This document shows positions 8,366 through 17,426 of a stretch of DNA of 39,424 bases, piece by piece. Location of the stretch: contig DYIL01000033.1 in assembly GCA_020723665.1 (NCBI GenBank), positions 1 to 39,424 on the forward strand. Direction: 5' to 3'. The notes under the pieces were generated by a model. It saw only the letters and a list, made by a program, of their open reading frames with translations. It was not told the DNA's origin and made no database searches. Numbering within the stretch: position 1 is the first letter of the stretch; each line of letters starts with the position of its first letter. The position numbers and the translations under genes were made by a program. The stretch comes from Methyloversatilis universalis (GTDB taxonomy: Bacteria > Pseudomonadota > Gammaproteobacteria > Methylococcales > Methylococcaceae).

Positions 8366-9094
8366 ATGTCTAATTTGAGAAAGGGAAACATTTCTATCGC
8401 ACGGCATTCGGCCGCTGAGGTGCCCGCGGAAGACGCCGGCGGCGCATTGGCGGGCCTCGAAATGGCGGGACTGGAAACCGTTTTTCGAGGAGGTAAGCGC
8501 AAGACGTTCGCCGCCAAGCAGGTCATTTTCCGGGAGGGGGATCCGGCCGATACCGTGCTGGCGATTTTGCAGGGTTTGGTAAAACTCATCAGCTATTCGC
8601 CCGACGGAAGAGCCCGTATCGTTCGGCTACATGCCAAGTGCACGTTTCTCGGTCTCGGGGGCGTGATCGAGCCGACCTACCAGCACACGGCGGTTGCGGT
8701 CGATCAAGTGGAGGTGATTTGTACGCCCCTACGGGCGATCGCCCAGCTCAAGAAGGATAACCCTTATTTGTATTGCCGGCTCATCGAGTGCTGGTATCAG
8801 CATCTAAAGAGCGCCGACATCTGGATCACCGACTTCTCCACCGGATCGATAAAGGCTCGCGTCGCGCGGCTGGTCAATTTTCTGGCAGCCATTCAAAACG
8901 ACACCCCGGCGTCGACGGCAGTAACCTTGCTGACTTGCGAGGAAATGGCGGCGATTTTGGGGGTCACGGTCGAAAGCGTTAGCCGAGTTCTGGCGGAATT
9001 CAAGCGCTCACGCATGCTCAGAGCGATCAAATGCAAGCCGGCTAAGCGATACGAGACCAATCTGTCCGCGCTCAAGCGCGTCGCGCAAATCTGA
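8366..9094 (+). CDS. Crp/Fnr-family transcriptional regulator
   Basis: A 242-residue cyclic-nucleotide-binding-fold regulator. Residues about 35-125 form the effector domain (FREGDPADTVLAILQGLVKL at 55-74, then RARIVRLHA and FLGLGGVIEP). The dimerisation helix follows (about 130-178), then a winged helix-turn-helix at 189-218 including CEEMAAILGVTVESVSRVLA. The N-terminal cysteine cluster of Fnr is absent and the cAMP-pocket residues of Crp are not evident, so the signal is unknown. I chose the ATG at 8366 because GAGGT sits six bases upstream; an earlier in-frame start at 8186 would add 60 residues of non-family sequence. It stands alone, converging on the yqjE-like gene, so no target can be named. 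Confidence 0.85.
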   Translation: MSNLRKGNISIARHSAAEVPAEDAGGALAGLEMAGLETVFRGGKRKTFAAKQVIFREGDPADTVLAILQGLVKLISYSPDGRARIVRLHAKCTFLGLGGVIEPTYQHTAVAVDQVEVICTPLRAIAQLKKDNPYLYCRLIECWYQHLKSADIWITDFSTGSIKARVARLVNFLAAIQNDTPASTAVTLLTCEEMAAILGVTVESVSRVLAEFKRSRMLRAIKCKPAKRYETNLSALKRVAQI

Positions 9095-9126
9095 GGAATA
9101 AGCGGTACCCTGGTCAGCTTACGGAC

Positions 9127-9162
9127 AATCCGCCTGCCGTAGACGGTACCGGCGGGCGGATT
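9127..9162. terminator. bidirectional hairpin terminator between convergent genes
   Basis: Arms AATCCGCCTGCCG (9127-9139) and CGGCGGGCGGATT (9150-9162) pair with one mismatch around a ten-base loop. It lies between the stop codons of the regulator (+) and the yqjE-like gene (-). Neither side has a long T-run, so termination strength is uncertain. Confidence 0.6.
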
Positions 9163-9165
9163 GAT

Positions 9166-9651
9166 TCAGCTTCCCGTGATGTTGCGAAACAGCCGCTCCC
9201 TCAACCGCGCGCTGGCACCGAGAACCAGGCCGGCGACCAAGGCGCCGAGCACGACGTCGCTGGCTCTGATGTTGGAAGCGCCGAGTACGTCGCCGACGGT
9301 CGCCCGCAATGTCTCGGATACGGTCTCCGGAGGCTTATGCGCTGCGGCAAGAGTGGGTTTCGACGACGGTGGCAGCGTTTCCGGGCGACCTTGTTTGGTG
9401 ATCAAACGCGCGACGATCCATAACGCGATAACGGCGATCAGGACCATGGCGCAGCCGACGATCACTCCGGCAAGCCACGGTTCCATCACGGCTTCCAACG
9501 ATAAATAAATACCGAGCAGCGCGAAGACCAAGCCGCCGAATGCAGCTAACGTGGCAAAAATCGCCAGGGAAAGCAATACCGCCGATCGGCCTAGCGAATG
9601 CCAGAGCTTGGCTTTTTCCGCAGCAACAAAATCAGTAAGCGGACGGATCAC
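9166..9651 (-). CDS. phage-holin-superfamily / YqjE-like inner membrane protein
   Basis: A 161-residue membrane protein. Two adjacent hydrophobic segments (about 24-52 and 59-84) form a hairpin, preceded by a short amphipathic N-terminus (FVAAEKAKLWHSLGR), and a third hydrophobic stretch lies at about 131-146. This layout matches the YqjE/holin-X superfamily, whose cellular role is poorly defined; it need not be lytic. The start is GTG at 9651, 16 bases after the stop of the yqjD-like gene, so the two almost certainly share a transcript, as yqjD-yqjE do in E. coli. The C-terminal region after residue 85 is poorly conserved in my reading. Confidence 0.7.
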   Translation of the reverse strand: MIRPLTDFVAAEKAKLWHSLGRSAVLLSLAIFATLAAFGGLVFALLGIYLSLEAVMEPWLAGVIVGCAMVLIAVIALWIVARLITKQGRPETLPPSSKPTLAAAHKPPETVSETLRATVGDVLGASNIRASDVVLGALVAGLVLGASARLRERLFRNITGS

Positions 9652-9667
9652 GGCAAGGGGCCCGCCA

Positions 9668-9946
9668 TCAGCGGCGAGAGGCGAGCAGCGTGCCGATCGC
9701 GAAGCCTGTGCCGAAGGCCACCAGGAGGCTGGTCAAGGGACGGGCTTCGACATAGTGCTCCACGCTTTCCTGGGCGGCCATCGCATGACCGCGGGCGCGT
9801 TCTCCGACCTGGCGCGCACGTGCATAAGCGGTTCGTCCGTGTTCTACGCCCAAATCTTTCATCGCCGCCATCAGGTTGCCCATATCGGCTTTGAGTGTGG
9901 CCAAGTCCTGTTTTAGATCCTTGGTAATGTCTTCCGTAGTTGCCAT
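9668..9946 (-). CDS. ElaB/YqjD/DUF883-family membrane-anchored protein
   Basis: A 92-residue protein with a long amphipathic helical N-terminus (1-65, rich in Ala, Lys and Glu) and one C-terminal transmembrane segment with a glycine-zipper-like pattern (LLVAFGTGFAIGTLLASRR, 74-92) ending in Arg-Arg. This is the standard DUF883 layout. In E. coli YqjD associates with ribosomes at the inner membrane in stationary phase; that role here is inferred by family only. GGAGG lies six bases before the ATG. It leads a two-gene operon with the yqjE-like gene. Confidence 0.85.
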   Translation of the reverse strand: MATTEDITKDLKQDLATLKADMGNLMAAMKDLGVEHGRTAYARARQVGERARGHAMAAQESVEHYVEARPLTSLLVAFGTGFAIGTLLASRR

Positions 9947-10172
9947 CGCTGACCTCCATATTTCCCAGGGGAGTACTGCCTATCGAGGGCCGGTTTCGTC
10001 GCAAATTAACCTTCTTCGGAGCCCACCAGCAATTAGAAAAATCAACCACCGGCAAGATTCCTCGGCCACCGTGCTGATCGGTTTTCGTTTAGGGGCCCTC
10101 GCCGATATCGGAAAACGGCAGAATGATCAGCCGGTCGACCTGAGGATGCTGGCATCGATTAGCCGACCGAAT

Positions 10173-10270
10173 GTTTGAACCTAGAAGCGGCAGTCGACCG
10201 CTTCGATGTACCGGAAAAGTAGGATGCGCTGAGCGAAGCGAACCGCCCTTCGACCGGGCTCAGGACAGGC
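10173..10270 (-). repeat. partial family A element (copy 2)
   Basis: Begins GTTTGAACCTAGAAGCGGC and continues with near identity to the complement of 8021-8115, including the segment GCGAAGCGAACCGCCCTTCG. Only one terminal repeat is present, so this is a truncated or solo end. It abuts a family B unit, giving a composite repeat block. Confidence 0.7.
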
Positions 10271-10281
10271 CCTTCGACGTT

Positions 10282-10348
10282 GCTCAGGACAGGCTTATCC
10301 CGGCCTACCATTAAGGAAATTTTCTTTTTGTTCGAAAAATGGAATTAG
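10282..10348. repeat. family B repeat copy 2
   Basis: Matches 2003-2066 almost exactly, from GCTCAGGACAGGCTTATCC to TTCGAAAAATGGAATTAG, with a small length difference in the T-run. The left hairpin arm found in copy 1 is missing here, where a family A fragment takes its place. Confidence 0.75.
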
Positions 10349-10390
10349 TCGTCGGCGTAAATCTTTGTGTATGTAAAAGGAAGCAATTGT

Positions 10391-10412
10391 GGAACCGGTC
10401 CGAGTCGGTTCC
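10391..10412 (-). terminator. probable ssb terminator hairpin
   Basis: Arms GGAACCG (10391-10397) and CGGTTCC (10406-10412) enclose an eight-base loop, 27 bases past the ssb stop. Read on the minus strand it is followed by a moderately T-rich stretch (TTGCTTCCTTTT). A weak to moderate intrinsic terminator is plausible. Confidence 0.5.
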
Positions 10413-10438
10413 ATCGGCGAGAGTGGGGGCGAAGTCGC

Positions 10439-10906
10439 TCAGAATGGAATATCGTCGTCGAAATCGTCCACGCCGCCGAATCCCGGTTCGGGCTTCGATC
10501 CCGACGAGGGCGGCACGTAACGATCGGACTCTCCGCCGCGTGCACTTGCTCCGGCCGGAGCGCCGCCGGCACGGTCCAGCATTTGCATCTGATCGGCGAT
10601 GATTTCGGTCGTGTAACGGTCTTGGCCGTTCTTGTCCTGCCACTTGCGCGTGCGCAAACTGCCCTCGATGTATATCTTGCTGCCTTTTTTCAAATATTCT
10701 CCGGCGATCTCGGCCAGCTTCCGGTAGCACACGACCTGGTGCCATTCCGTACGCTCCTGCTGTTGGCCGGTTTGCTGATCTTTCCAGGTTTCGCCGGTGG
10801 CGAGGCGGAGCGTGGTGACTGCGCCTCCGTTGGGCATGTAACGGACTTCCGGATCGGCACCCAGGTTGCCGATGAGTATGACTTTGTTGACGCCGCGACT
10901 GGCCAT
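10439..10906 (-). CDS. ssb: single-stranded DNA-binding protein
   Basis: SSB coats single-stranded DNA as a tetramer in replication, recombination and repair and recruits partners through its tail. Residues 1-112 are the OB fold ([20 protein letters not shown], then [20 protein letters not shown] and [20 protein letters not shown]). A glycine/serine-rich linker follows, ending in the acidic tip DDDIPF that binds RecO, exonuclease I and other partners. The 155-residue length is normal for proteobacteria. It lies downstream of the YajR-like transporter on the same strand, 147 bases away, and that transporter is divergent from uvrA. The uvrA, MFS, ssb order is common in gammaproteobacteria. Confidence 0.97.
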   Translation of the reverse strand: MASRGVNKVILIGNLGADPEVRYMPNGGAVTTLRLATGETWKDQQTGQQQERTEWHQVVCYRKLAEIAGEYLKKGSKIYIEGSLRTRKWQDKNGQDRYTTEIIADQMQMLDRAGGAPAGASARGGESDRYVPPSSGSKPEPGFGGVDDFDDDIPF

Positions 10907-11053
10907 ATCAAAGTGTCTCCGATCGATGGTACGGTTGAGAATTTGAACGCGTATTAGACCTCGTTTGGGTCGCGAGGTTCTTAACGTGTGTGTTTAAGCG
11001 AAAACCTCATGTCTTGCGGGGGATCTGAAACGAGCCGGAAAGCGCCTGGCGTT

Positions 11054-12445
11054 TCATGCCGCCAACTCCTGTAACAATCCGTCGAGCGCCAGGCGATCGA
11101 GCTTCTCTTTGTCGATTTTCAGATATGCTACGCCATCTTCCGCCAGGACTACGGCTTCGGCAACGCCCGATATTTGAAGCAGTCGCCGGGACAAGCTGGA
11201 AGCCTGATCGTGACTCAATCCGCGCACGTTGACGAGAAGACTGCTCAATCCGCGCGGGGCCTTCATGCCGAGCGCAACGGTGAACCATAGCAGAGCGATG
11301 GCGGCGCAGAACAGGAAGACCGAAGTTATCCCGTAGCGGCCGTAAATCCAGCCGCCGCCGGCTCCGCCCACGAAAGCGCCCAAGAACTGTGCCGTGGAAT
11401 AAACGCCCATGGCCGTGCCTTTGAGATCGAGCGGAGCGACCTTCGAGATCAGCGAAGGGAGGGTGGCCTCAAGGAGGTTGAATCCGGTGAAGAACAGGTA
11501 AAGCAGCCCGAACACGATCCAGAAATCGTGTTGAAGCCAAACGAAGCCGGCATCCGAAATCGCGACCAGCCCGATGAAAGAGACGAAGACCGCTTTCATC
11601 TTGTGTCGTTTTTCCGCGAGGATCACGAAAGGAACCATGCTGACGAGAGCAAGTGCGAATACGGGCAGATAGACGTGCCAATGCTTGGCCGTTTCGAGCT
11701 GCAGCGTATCGCGCAAAATCAAAGGAAGGACTACGAACGTGGCGGTCAGGACGAGATGCAGGCAGAAGATGCCGAGGTCCAAGCGCAACAGTTCGCGGTT
11801 TGCGAGAACCGCTTTCAACGAGGCCGGGCGCACTTCCGCATCTCGGTGAAATCGGCTCACGGCGGGCGTTGGCACGACGGCGTATAGCACGATGATGCTG
11901 AACAGGGCCAGGGCGGTGATGATCCAGAAAAGACCATGGAGTCCTATCCAGCCGGACAATAGCGGCCCGATCACCATGGATAGCGCAAAGGACATCCCGA
12001 TGCTGACGCCGATCAAGGCCATGGCCTTGGTGCGGTGTTCTTCGCGGGTAAGATCGGCGGCCAGGGCCATGACGACTCCGGCGACCGCCCCGGCTCCCTG
12101 GAGGGCCCGGCCGGCGATGATGCCGTAGATCGACTCGGATAGGGCGGCGAGCGCGCTGCCCGCCGCAAAAAGCAGCAAGCCGATCACGATCAGGCGCTTC
12201 CGCCCGTAACGGTCGGACCAGAGGCCGAATGGAATCTGAAAGATCGCTTGGGTCAAGCCGTAAGCGCTGATGGCGAATCCGACCAATTGCGGCGTGGCGT
12301 CCGGAAGTTCGCGGGCGAATACCGAGAGCACCGGCAGGACCAGGAACATGCCCAGCATTCTCAACATGTAAATGGCGGCCAGAGACAAGCTGGCGCGCAC
12401 CTCGGCTCGGGTCATCGGTGTGTCGATCTGCAAAGCCGGATTCAA
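11054..12445 (-). CDS. MFS transporter, YajR-like with C-terminal cytoplasmic domain
   Basis: A 463-residue major facilitator with about twelve transmembrane helices across residues 15-400. The MFS signature is GLWSDRYGRKRLIVIG (residues about 74-89) in the loop between helices 2 and 3, and an acidic/Arg motif follows helix 4 (GRALQGAGAVAG). After the last helix a soluble tail of about 65 residues (SLLVNVRGLSHDQASSLSRR, ISGVAEAVVLAEDGVAYLKI) resembles the small ferredoxin-like YAM domain of E. coli YajR. The substrate is unknown, as it is for YajR. The gene is divergent from uvrA across a 71-base spacer and upstream of ssb. A drug-efflux role is the usual guess, but nothing in the sequence proves it. 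Confidence 0.85.
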   Translation of the reverse strand: MNPALQIDTPMTRAEVRASLSLAAIYMLRMLGMFLVLPVLSVFARELPDATPQLVGFAISAYGLTQAIFQIPFGLWSDRYGRKRLIVIGLLLFAAGSALAALSESIYGIIAGRALQGAGAVAGVVMALAADLTREEHRTKAMALIGVSIGMSFALSMVIGPLLSGWIGLHGLFWIITALALFSIIVLYAVVPTPAVSRFHRDAEVRPASLKAVLANRELLRLDLGIFCLHLVLTATFVVLPLILRDTLQLETAKHWHVYLPVFALALVSMVPFVILAEKRHKMKAVFVSFIGLVAISDAGFVWLQHDFWIVFGLLYLFFTGFNLLEATLPSLISKVAPLDLKGTAMGVYSTAQFLGAFVGGAGGGWIYGRYGITSVFLFCAAIALLWFTVALGMKAPRGLSSLLVNVRGLSHDQASSLSRRLLQISGVAEAVVLAEDGVAYLKIDKEKLDRLALDGLLQELAA

Positions 12446-12516
12446 GCGATATGCTCCTTTGCGAGTAGCGGGAATCGTCCTATAGTAACAGGTTCTGTTT
12501 TGCGCTTGAATTTTGC

Positions 12517-15390
12517 ATGGACACGATTCAGATCCGTGGAGCCCGCACCCACAACCTCAAAAATATCGATCTGGACCTGCCTCGTGACAAGCTGATCGTC
12601 ATCACGGGATTATCCGGTTCCGGTAAGTCGTCGCTGGCTTTCGACACCATTTACGCCGAAGGACAGCGGCGCTACGTGGAGTCGCTGTCGGCTTATGCGC
12701 GGCAGTTTCTGTCGGTGATGGAAAAGCCCGACGTCGACCATATCGAGGGCTTGTCGCCGGCCATTTCGATCGAGCAGAAGTCGACGTCGCACAATCCCCG
12801 CTCGACGGTCGGCACCATCACCGAGATCTACGATTATCTCCGGCTGCTCTACGCGCGCGCAGGCGTGCCGAGGTGTCCGGAGCACGGCATCTCGCTGGAA
12901 GCGCAGACCGTCAGCCAGATGGTGGACCACGTTCTCGGTCAGCCGGAGGACAGTCGCTGGATGCTGCTCGCTCCGGTGGTCACTGAGCGCAAGGGAGAGC
13001 ACGCGCAGGTGCTGGAGGACTTGCGTAGCCAGGGCTTTATCCGCGCCCGCATCGACGGCGAGATTTACGAATTGGACGAGCCGCCGAAGCTCGATCTCCG
13101 CCGCAAGCACAGTATCGAAGTGGTGGTCGACCGGTTCAAAGTGAGACCGGATCTGGCCGTGCGCCTCGCGGAATCGTTCGAGACGGCGCTGCGGCTGGCC
13201 GAAGGCATCGCTCTGGTCGTTTCCATGGACGATTCCAAAACCGAACTGGTTTATTCGGACAAATACGCCTGCCCGCATTGCGGCTACTCGCTGAGCGAAC
13301 TGGAACCTCGGATTTTTTCCTTCAACAATCCCAAGGGCGCGTGTCCCAGTTGCGACGGGCTGGGCGTCAAACAGTTCTTCGATCCTCGCCTGGTCGTCCA
13401 GAATCCGCAGTTGAGTCTGGCGGGCGGCGCCGTGCGGGGCTGGGATCGTCGAAACGCCTATTACTACCATTTGGTTCAGTCGCTGGCCGAGCACTACGGT
13501 TTCGATCCGGAGCGGCCGTTCGGCCAACTGCCCAAATCGGTTCAGGACATCGTTTTGTACGGCAGCGGTACCGAAACGATCCCGTTCAAGGTTCTGACCG
13601 CGCGCGGCGATACGCTAATCCATCGGCATGCGTTCGAGGGGATCATTCCCAATATGGAGCGGCGCTATCGCGAAACCGATTCGATGATGGTGCGCGAAGA
13701 ACTGTCCAAGTATCTTTCCAGCAAACCGTGCCCGGAATGCGAGGGTACCCGCCTGAACCTCGCCGCCCGGCACGTGTTCGTCGCCGATTCCTCCTTGCCG
13801 GAGCTGACCGCCTTGCCGATCAGGCGCGTGCTCGAGTTTTTCGGCGAACTGACGCTTACTGGGCGGCGCGGCGAGGTGGCGGCCAAGATCGTCAAGGAAA
13901 TCACCTCGCGCCTCCAGTTTCTGGTCAACGTCGGGCTCGATTATCTGACCCTGGCGCGCAGCGCGGATACCTTATCGGGCGGCGAAGCTCAGCGGATTCG
14001 CTTGGCGAGTCAGGTCGGGGCCGGCTTGGTAGGCGTCATGTACGTCCTGGACGAACCCTCGATCGGCCTGCATCAGCGCGACAACCAGCGCTTGCTCGAT
14101 ACCTTGCTGCGGCTGCGAGACCTCGGCAACACCGTCATCGTGGTGGAGCACGATGAGGATGCTATCCGTATTGCCGATCATGTTGTCGATATCGGGCCAG
14201 GGGCGGGCGTACACGGTGGGCGGATCGTGGCCGAGGGAACGCCCGAGGCGATCATGGCGAACGAAGACTCCCTCACCGGGCAATATCTTTCCAACCGCCT
14301 CCAAATCGCCGTGCCGGATCGGCGTATTCCGCCCGACCCGGAGCGCCTGCTCCGGATTCGAAACGCCCGCGGCAACAATCTGAAGGGTATCGACGTTTCG
14401 TTTCCCGTAGGGCTTTTCACCTGCGTGACGGGCGTGTCGGGTTCCGGCAAGTCCACTCTGATCAACGATACGCTGTTCCGCTTTGCGGCCCGTGAGCTCA
14501 ACGGTGCCGCCGCGACGCCGGCCTCGTGCGACGGCATCGAAGGTCTGGAGCATTTCGACAAGGTGGTGGACATCGATCAAAGCCCGATCGGCCGCACGCC
14601 GAGGTCCAACCCGGCGACCTACACCGGGCTGTTCACGCCGATCCGGGAACTCTTCGCGGCGACTCCCGAAGCGCGATCGCGCGGCTATTCGCCCGGGCGG
14701 TTCAGCTTCAACGTTAAAGGAGGGCGTTGTGAGGCCTGTGCCGGCGACGGCGTGATCAAGGTGGAGATGCACTTCTTGCCCGATATCTTCGTTCACTGCG
14801 ATGTCTGCAAGGGAAAGCGCTATAACCGGGAGACGCTGGAAATCCGCTACAAGGGCAAGACGATACACGAAGTCTTGGAAATGACGGTGGAAGAAGCCCG
14901 TCAGTTCTTTTCCGCGATTCCGGTCGTTTCTCGCAAACTCGATACCCTGATGGAGGTGGGGTTGGGCTACATCAGCCTGGGTCAGAATGCGGTAACGCTT
15001 TCCGGCGGCGAGGCTCAGCGAGTCAAGCTGGCCCGCGAATTGTCGAAGCGGGATACCGGCAAGACGCTCTATATTCTGGATGAGCCGACGACCGGACTGC
15101 ATTTTCACGACATTCGGCAACTCCTGGGCGTTCTGCATCAATTGCGCGATCACGGCAACACGGTGATCGTGATTGAACACAACCTGGACGTGATCAAAAC
15201 CGCCGACTGGCTGGTCGATTTGGGACCGGAAGGCGGCGAGGCCGGCGGTCTGATCGTAGCGGAGGGAACCCCCGAGCAGGTTGCCGAAAACGAAGCATCC
15301 TATACCGGGGCGTTCCTGAAAAAAATCTTAGCGAAGCGACCAGCGCCAAACCTAGGGTCTGGCAAAGCGGCCCGTAGAGTCAGTCGGTAG
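12517..15390 (+). CDS. uvrA: excinuclease ABC subunit A
   Basis: UvrA is the damage-sensing ATPase of nucleotide excision repair and loads UvrB onto lesions. The 957-residue protein carries two ABC modules: Walker [10 protein letters not shown] (31-39) and GVSGSGKST (639-647), with signatures [12 protein letters not shown] and [12 protein letters not shown], each followed by a Walker B ([22 protein letters not shown]). Zinc-binding cysteines are visible at 252/255 and 276/279, and at 738/741 and 761/764. The length is slightly above E. coli UvrA (940). No clear ribosome site precedes the ATG at 12517. No CTG-N10-CAG LexA box is evident in the 71-base divergent spacer. The 3' end overlaps a small minus-strand gene by 11 bases. 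Confidence 0.98.
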   Translation: MDTIQIRGARTHNLKNIDLDLPRDKLIVITGLSGSGKSSLAFDTIYAEGQRRYVESLSAYARQFLSVMEKPDVDHIEGLSPAISIEQKSTSHNPRSTVGTITEIYDYLRLLYARAGVPRCPEHGISLEAQTVSQMVDHVLGQPEDSRWMLLAPVVTERKGEHAQVLEDLRSQGFIRARIDGEIYELDEPPKLDLRRKHSIEVVVDRFKVRPDLAVRLAESFETALRLAEGIALVVSMDDSKTELVYSDKYACPHCGYSLSELEPRIFSFNNPKGACPSCDGLGVKQFFDPRLVVQNPQLSLAGGAVRGWDRRNAYYYHLVQSLAEHYGFDPERPFGQLPKSVQDIVLYGSGTETIPFKVLTARGDTLIHRHAFEGIIPNMERRYRETDSMMVREELSKYLSSKPCPECEGTRLNLAARHVFVADSSLPELTALPIRRVLEFFGELTLTGRRGEVAAKIVKEITSRLQFLVNVGLDYLTLARSADTLSGGEAQRIRLASQVGAGLVGVMYVLDEPSIGLHQRDNQRLLDTLLRLRDLGNTVIVVEHDEDAIRIADHVVDIGPGAGVHGGRIVAEGTPEAIMANEDSLTGQYLSNRLQIAVPDRRIPPDPERLLRIRNARGNNLKGIDVSFPVGLFTCVTGVSGSGKSTLINDTLFRFAARELNGAAATPASCDGIEGLEHFDKVVDIDQSPIGRTPRSNPATYTGLFTPIRELFAATPEARSRGYSPGRFSFNVKGGRCEACAGDGVIKVEMHFLPDIFVHCDVCKGKRYNRETLEIRYKGKTIHEVLEMTVEEARQFFSAIPVVSRKLDTLMEVGLGYISLGQNAVTLSGGEAQRVKLARELSKRDTGKTLYILDEPTTGLHFHDIRQLLGVLHQLRDHGNTVIVIEHNLDVIKTADWLVDLGPEGGEAGGLIVAEGTPEQVAENEASYTGAFLKKILAKRPAPNLGSGKAARRVSR

Positions 15391-15574
15391 ATTGCGTGGC
15401 GGTAACCGTAGCAATAACATCAATCCCAGGAGCGCTATCGATCGTGGATGACGGTGTCGGCGATGATGCTGCTGCCGTAGGGGCTCTGGGATCGGAAGCG
15501 ATTAGCCAGAATATGACCAGCCCTAAGGCCAGCGCGGTTATGACAACCATGTGCTTTTCGGTAACGGCTTTCAC
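15380..15574 (-). CDS. small single-pass membrane protein, 64 residues, unknown function
   Basis: I do not recognise a family. The gene is supported by its start: GTG at 15574 is preceded at about seven bases by AAGGGAGA. The product begins VKAVTEKH, then has one strong transmembrane segment ([18 protein letters not shown]) and a tail of about 35 residues rich in Ala, Ser, Thr and Pro, a composition typical of short secreted or periplasmic linkers. A positive-inside reading puts the tail outside the cytoplasm. The stop codon lies 11 bases inside the convergent uvrA gene. An ORF extension upstream to 15610 adds basic residues but has no ribosome site. Confidence 0.55.
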   Translation of the reverse strand: MKAVTEKHMVVITALALGLVIFWLIASDPRAPTAAASSPTPSSTIDSAPGIDVIATVTATQSTD

Positions 15575-15763
15575 TTTTTGTCTCCCTTTCCGATTAAGAC
15601 TCCGTGGCAAAGCTTACCGAGCTTGTGTGGCAGTGTGGTGACGCAGAATTTGGGTAAGCTTTCCGGTACAAAATGATAACGCCGGCGCAACGAGCTTACA
15701 AACGGTGTCGCGCGGATAAAATAGCGGCTGTCTGCCTTTTTCCGAACAACAACATTATGCGCC

Positions 15764-16465
15764 ATGAGTAAGACCTCGAGTACGAATCCGATCACCTTTG
15801 CAGCGGTATGTCGCCAGCTCTTGAGTCCCTTGACTCGTTTTTTGATATCCAAATGTCAAAGGGTTTATTTCCGTGCCGTAGAATCGGCGGGGCACCACAA
15901 GCGCGACATCCTCGTCAGCCGCGTGGAGAGTGCGCGGGACAGTTTGGAAGAAGCCAAGGAGCAATTTCAGAGTGCGCTGGATAAATTCAGTGCGCTCACT
16001 GATTTTCATGGCGGCGAGATCGAGGATATATATCGGCAAATTAAGGTCGAGTTCGACTACAGTAAAGCCAAGGCCGTTGCGGTCAAGGATCGGATTGCCG
16101 CGGTGCAGGATGTGGCCGAGGCTCTTTTTGCGGAATGGGAAAGCGAGCTTGAGTTGTACACTAACAGAAGCTTGAGAAGTGCCAGCCGGCAAAAGCTGAA
16201 GCTCACGCAGCAACATTATGGGCAGTTGATTTCGGCGATGCGCCGAGCCGAGGGCAAAATCGAGCCGGTGTTGAGCGTGTTTCAGGATCAGGTTTTGTTT
16301 TTGAAGCATAACCTCAACGCAAAAGCGATCGCTTCGCTCGAGCATGAATTGGCGGCGATGAGCGTCGGTGTCGCAGGTCTGATCACGGCCATGGAGCGTT
16401 CCATACACAGGGCGAACGATTTCGTGTATTCCTTGAACGGGCAAAAAGCGCTCCCTGTCAGTTAG
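15764..16465 (+). CDS. DUF2959 family protein
   Basis: A 233-residue, largely helical protein. From about residue 35 it follows the DUF2959 pattern closely: HKRDILVSRVESARD, EEAKEQFQSALDKF, FHGGEIEDIYRQI, VQDVAEALFAEWE, then FQDQVLFLKHNLNAKAIASL near the end. The family has no established function. Many members begin as lipoproteins with a Cys a few residues before the YYxAxExxGxHKRDI segment. Here Cys31 (FLISKCQRVYF) sits at that place, but a Lys occupies the -1 position and the preceding 30 residues are not a good signal peptide, so lipidation is doubtful. It is monocistronic, with a terminator hairpin 40 bases downstream. Confidence 0.8.
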   Translation: MSKTSSTNPITFAAVCRQLLSPLTRFLISKCQRVYFRAVESAGHHKRDILVSRVESARDSLEEAKEQFQSALDKFSALTDFHGGEIEDIYRQIKVEFDYSKAKAVAVKDRIAAVQDVAEALFAEWESELELYTNRSLRSASRQKLKLTQQHYGQLISAMRRAEGKIEPVLSVFQDQVLFLKHNLNAKAIASLEHELAAMSVGVAGLITAMERSIHRANDFVYSLNGQKALPVS

Positions 16466-16505
16466 CCGGACCGTATTTGCCCGGATGTTCGACACCAAGG
16501 ATAAG

Positions 16506-16536
16506 AGCCCCGGATGCGCTCCGTGCATCCGGGGCT
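16506..16536 (+). terminator. strong GC-rich hairpin after the DUF2959 gene
   Basis: Arms AGCCCCGGATGC (16506-16517) and GCATCCGGGGCT (16525-16536) are perfectly complementary, with a seven-base loop. No T-run follows, so it could be a Rho-assisted or mRNA-protecting hairpin rather than a classic intrinsic terminator. Confidence 0.65.
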
Positions 16537-16673
16537 ATCGCCTGCTTGGTTGGCTATCAAGCCGTGTCCTTGCGGTTGTCCTTAGGGATTCGGCGGTCCT
16601 TGCCTCCTTGTCGGCGACTGGGTGAGTGTCGCAGAAAATCAGCCCAGAACTAAGTCAGAAAAAGCTGAAATTC

Positions 16674-16693
16674 GTGTAAGCTTTTTCTTACAC
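16674..16693 (+). promoter_or_regulatory. hairpin upstream of hisB
   Basis: Arms GTGTAAG (16674-16680) and CTTACAC (16687-16693) are perfect complements with a CTTTTT loop, about 100 bases before hisB. It could be an operator, a leader hairpin or a weak terminator; nothing decides between these. Confidence 0.35.
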
Positions 16694-16793
16694 GCGGAAC
16701 GCATCCGTCGATGCGGGTGAATCGGACTTAGCAAGACCGGCGGGTCGTTATATCATTTAGGGCGGATTCACTCAGAAGAGTTCTCGATTGTTC

Positions 16794-17387
16794 ATGATTA
16801 GCCGTACTGCCGACGTAGATCGCAAAACGCTGGAAACCCAGGTCAGGGTTTGCCTTAATCTTGATGGGGTTGGCACGGGCGTTTTCGAGACCGGTGTTCC
16901 GTTCCTCGACCACATGCTGGATCAGGTGGCACGGCACGGTTTGATCGACCTCGAGGTACGCGCGAAAGGCGATCTGCATATCGACGCGCACCATACGGTG
17001 GAAGATATCGGTATCACGCTGGGTCAGGCCGTGGAAAAAGCTTTGGGCGACAAAAAGGGCATACGGCGTTACGGCCATGCCTATATCCCCTTGGATGAAG
17101 CATTGTCACGCGTCGTGATTGATTTTTCCGGGCGGCCAGGTTTATCTTACGACGTGACTTTTCCGCGTGACCGGATAGGCGAATTCGATGTCGATTTATT
17201 TCTTGAATTCTTCCGAGGATTCGTCAATCACGCCAAAGTGACTTTACATATCGACAATCTCAAGGGACAGAACGCCCACCATGTTGCCGAAACCGTTTTC
17301 AAGGCTTTCGGCCGTGCCGTGAGAATGGCTATAGAACCGGATTCCAGGATGCAGGATGTTGTCCCGTCGACTAAGGGAATGATTTAA
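16794..17387 (+). CDS. hisB: imidazoleglycerol-phosphate dehydratase
   Basis: Catalyses the dehydration of imidazole glycerol phosphate to imidazole acetol phosphate in histidine synthesis. The protein shows the two pseudo-repeated metal-binding motifs AHHTVEDIG and AHHVAET, and the family opening [22 protein letters not shown]. It is the monofunctional form of about 197 residues, lacking the N-terminal histidinol-phosphatase domain of E. coli HisB. I took the ATG at 16794, although a TTG six bases earlier has a better-placed AGAAGAG upstream, so the true start may be 16788. It heads a six-gene run in which hisH follows 39 bases later. Confidence 0.96.
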   Translation: MISRTADVDRKTLETQVRVCLNLDGVGTGVFETGVPFLDHMLDQVARHGLIDLEVRAKGDLHIDAHHTVEDIGITLGQAVEKALGDKKGIRRYGHAYIPLDEALSRVVIDFSGRPGLSYDVTFPRDRIGEFDVDLFLEFFRGFVNHAKVTLHIDNLKGQNAHHVAETVFKAFGRAVRMAIEPDSRMQDVVPSTKGMI

Positions 17388-17426
17388 AAAGATTTGTACG
17401 GAACGCTTACTCGGCTGCTTTTACCC

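Larger units (their letters stand above)
9947..10438. other. 492-base spacer between ssb and the yqjD-like gene
   Basis: Mostly repeat material: a partial family A element (10173-10270), a family B unit (10282-10348) and a hairpin next to ssb (10391-10412). The stretch 9960-10170 contains no gene that I can support; it should include the promoter of the yqjD-yqjE-like pair. Confidence 0.5.
16466..16793. other. 328-base spacer upstream of the his operon
   Basis: Holds the DUF2959 terminator (16506-16536), then a stretch with no coding signal, then hairpins ahead of hisB (16674-16693 and a GCATC/GATGC pair near 16699-16713). The his promoter must lie here or in the last 100 bases. I see no leader peptide with a histidine run, so classical His attenuation is not supported. 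Confidence 0.5.

Noticed and set aside
9166..9651. Prophage holin with lysis genes
   Set aside because: No endolysin or phage gene is near; the pairing with a DUF883 protein fits the chromosomal yqjD-yqjE type.
12446..12516. Possible LexA box before uvrA
   Set aside because: CTATAGTAACAG only partly resembles the site; no CTG-N10-CAG pair is present in the spacer.
13972..15180. 402-codon minus-strand frame
   Set aside because: Antisense to the conserved second half of uvrA, with no family motifs.
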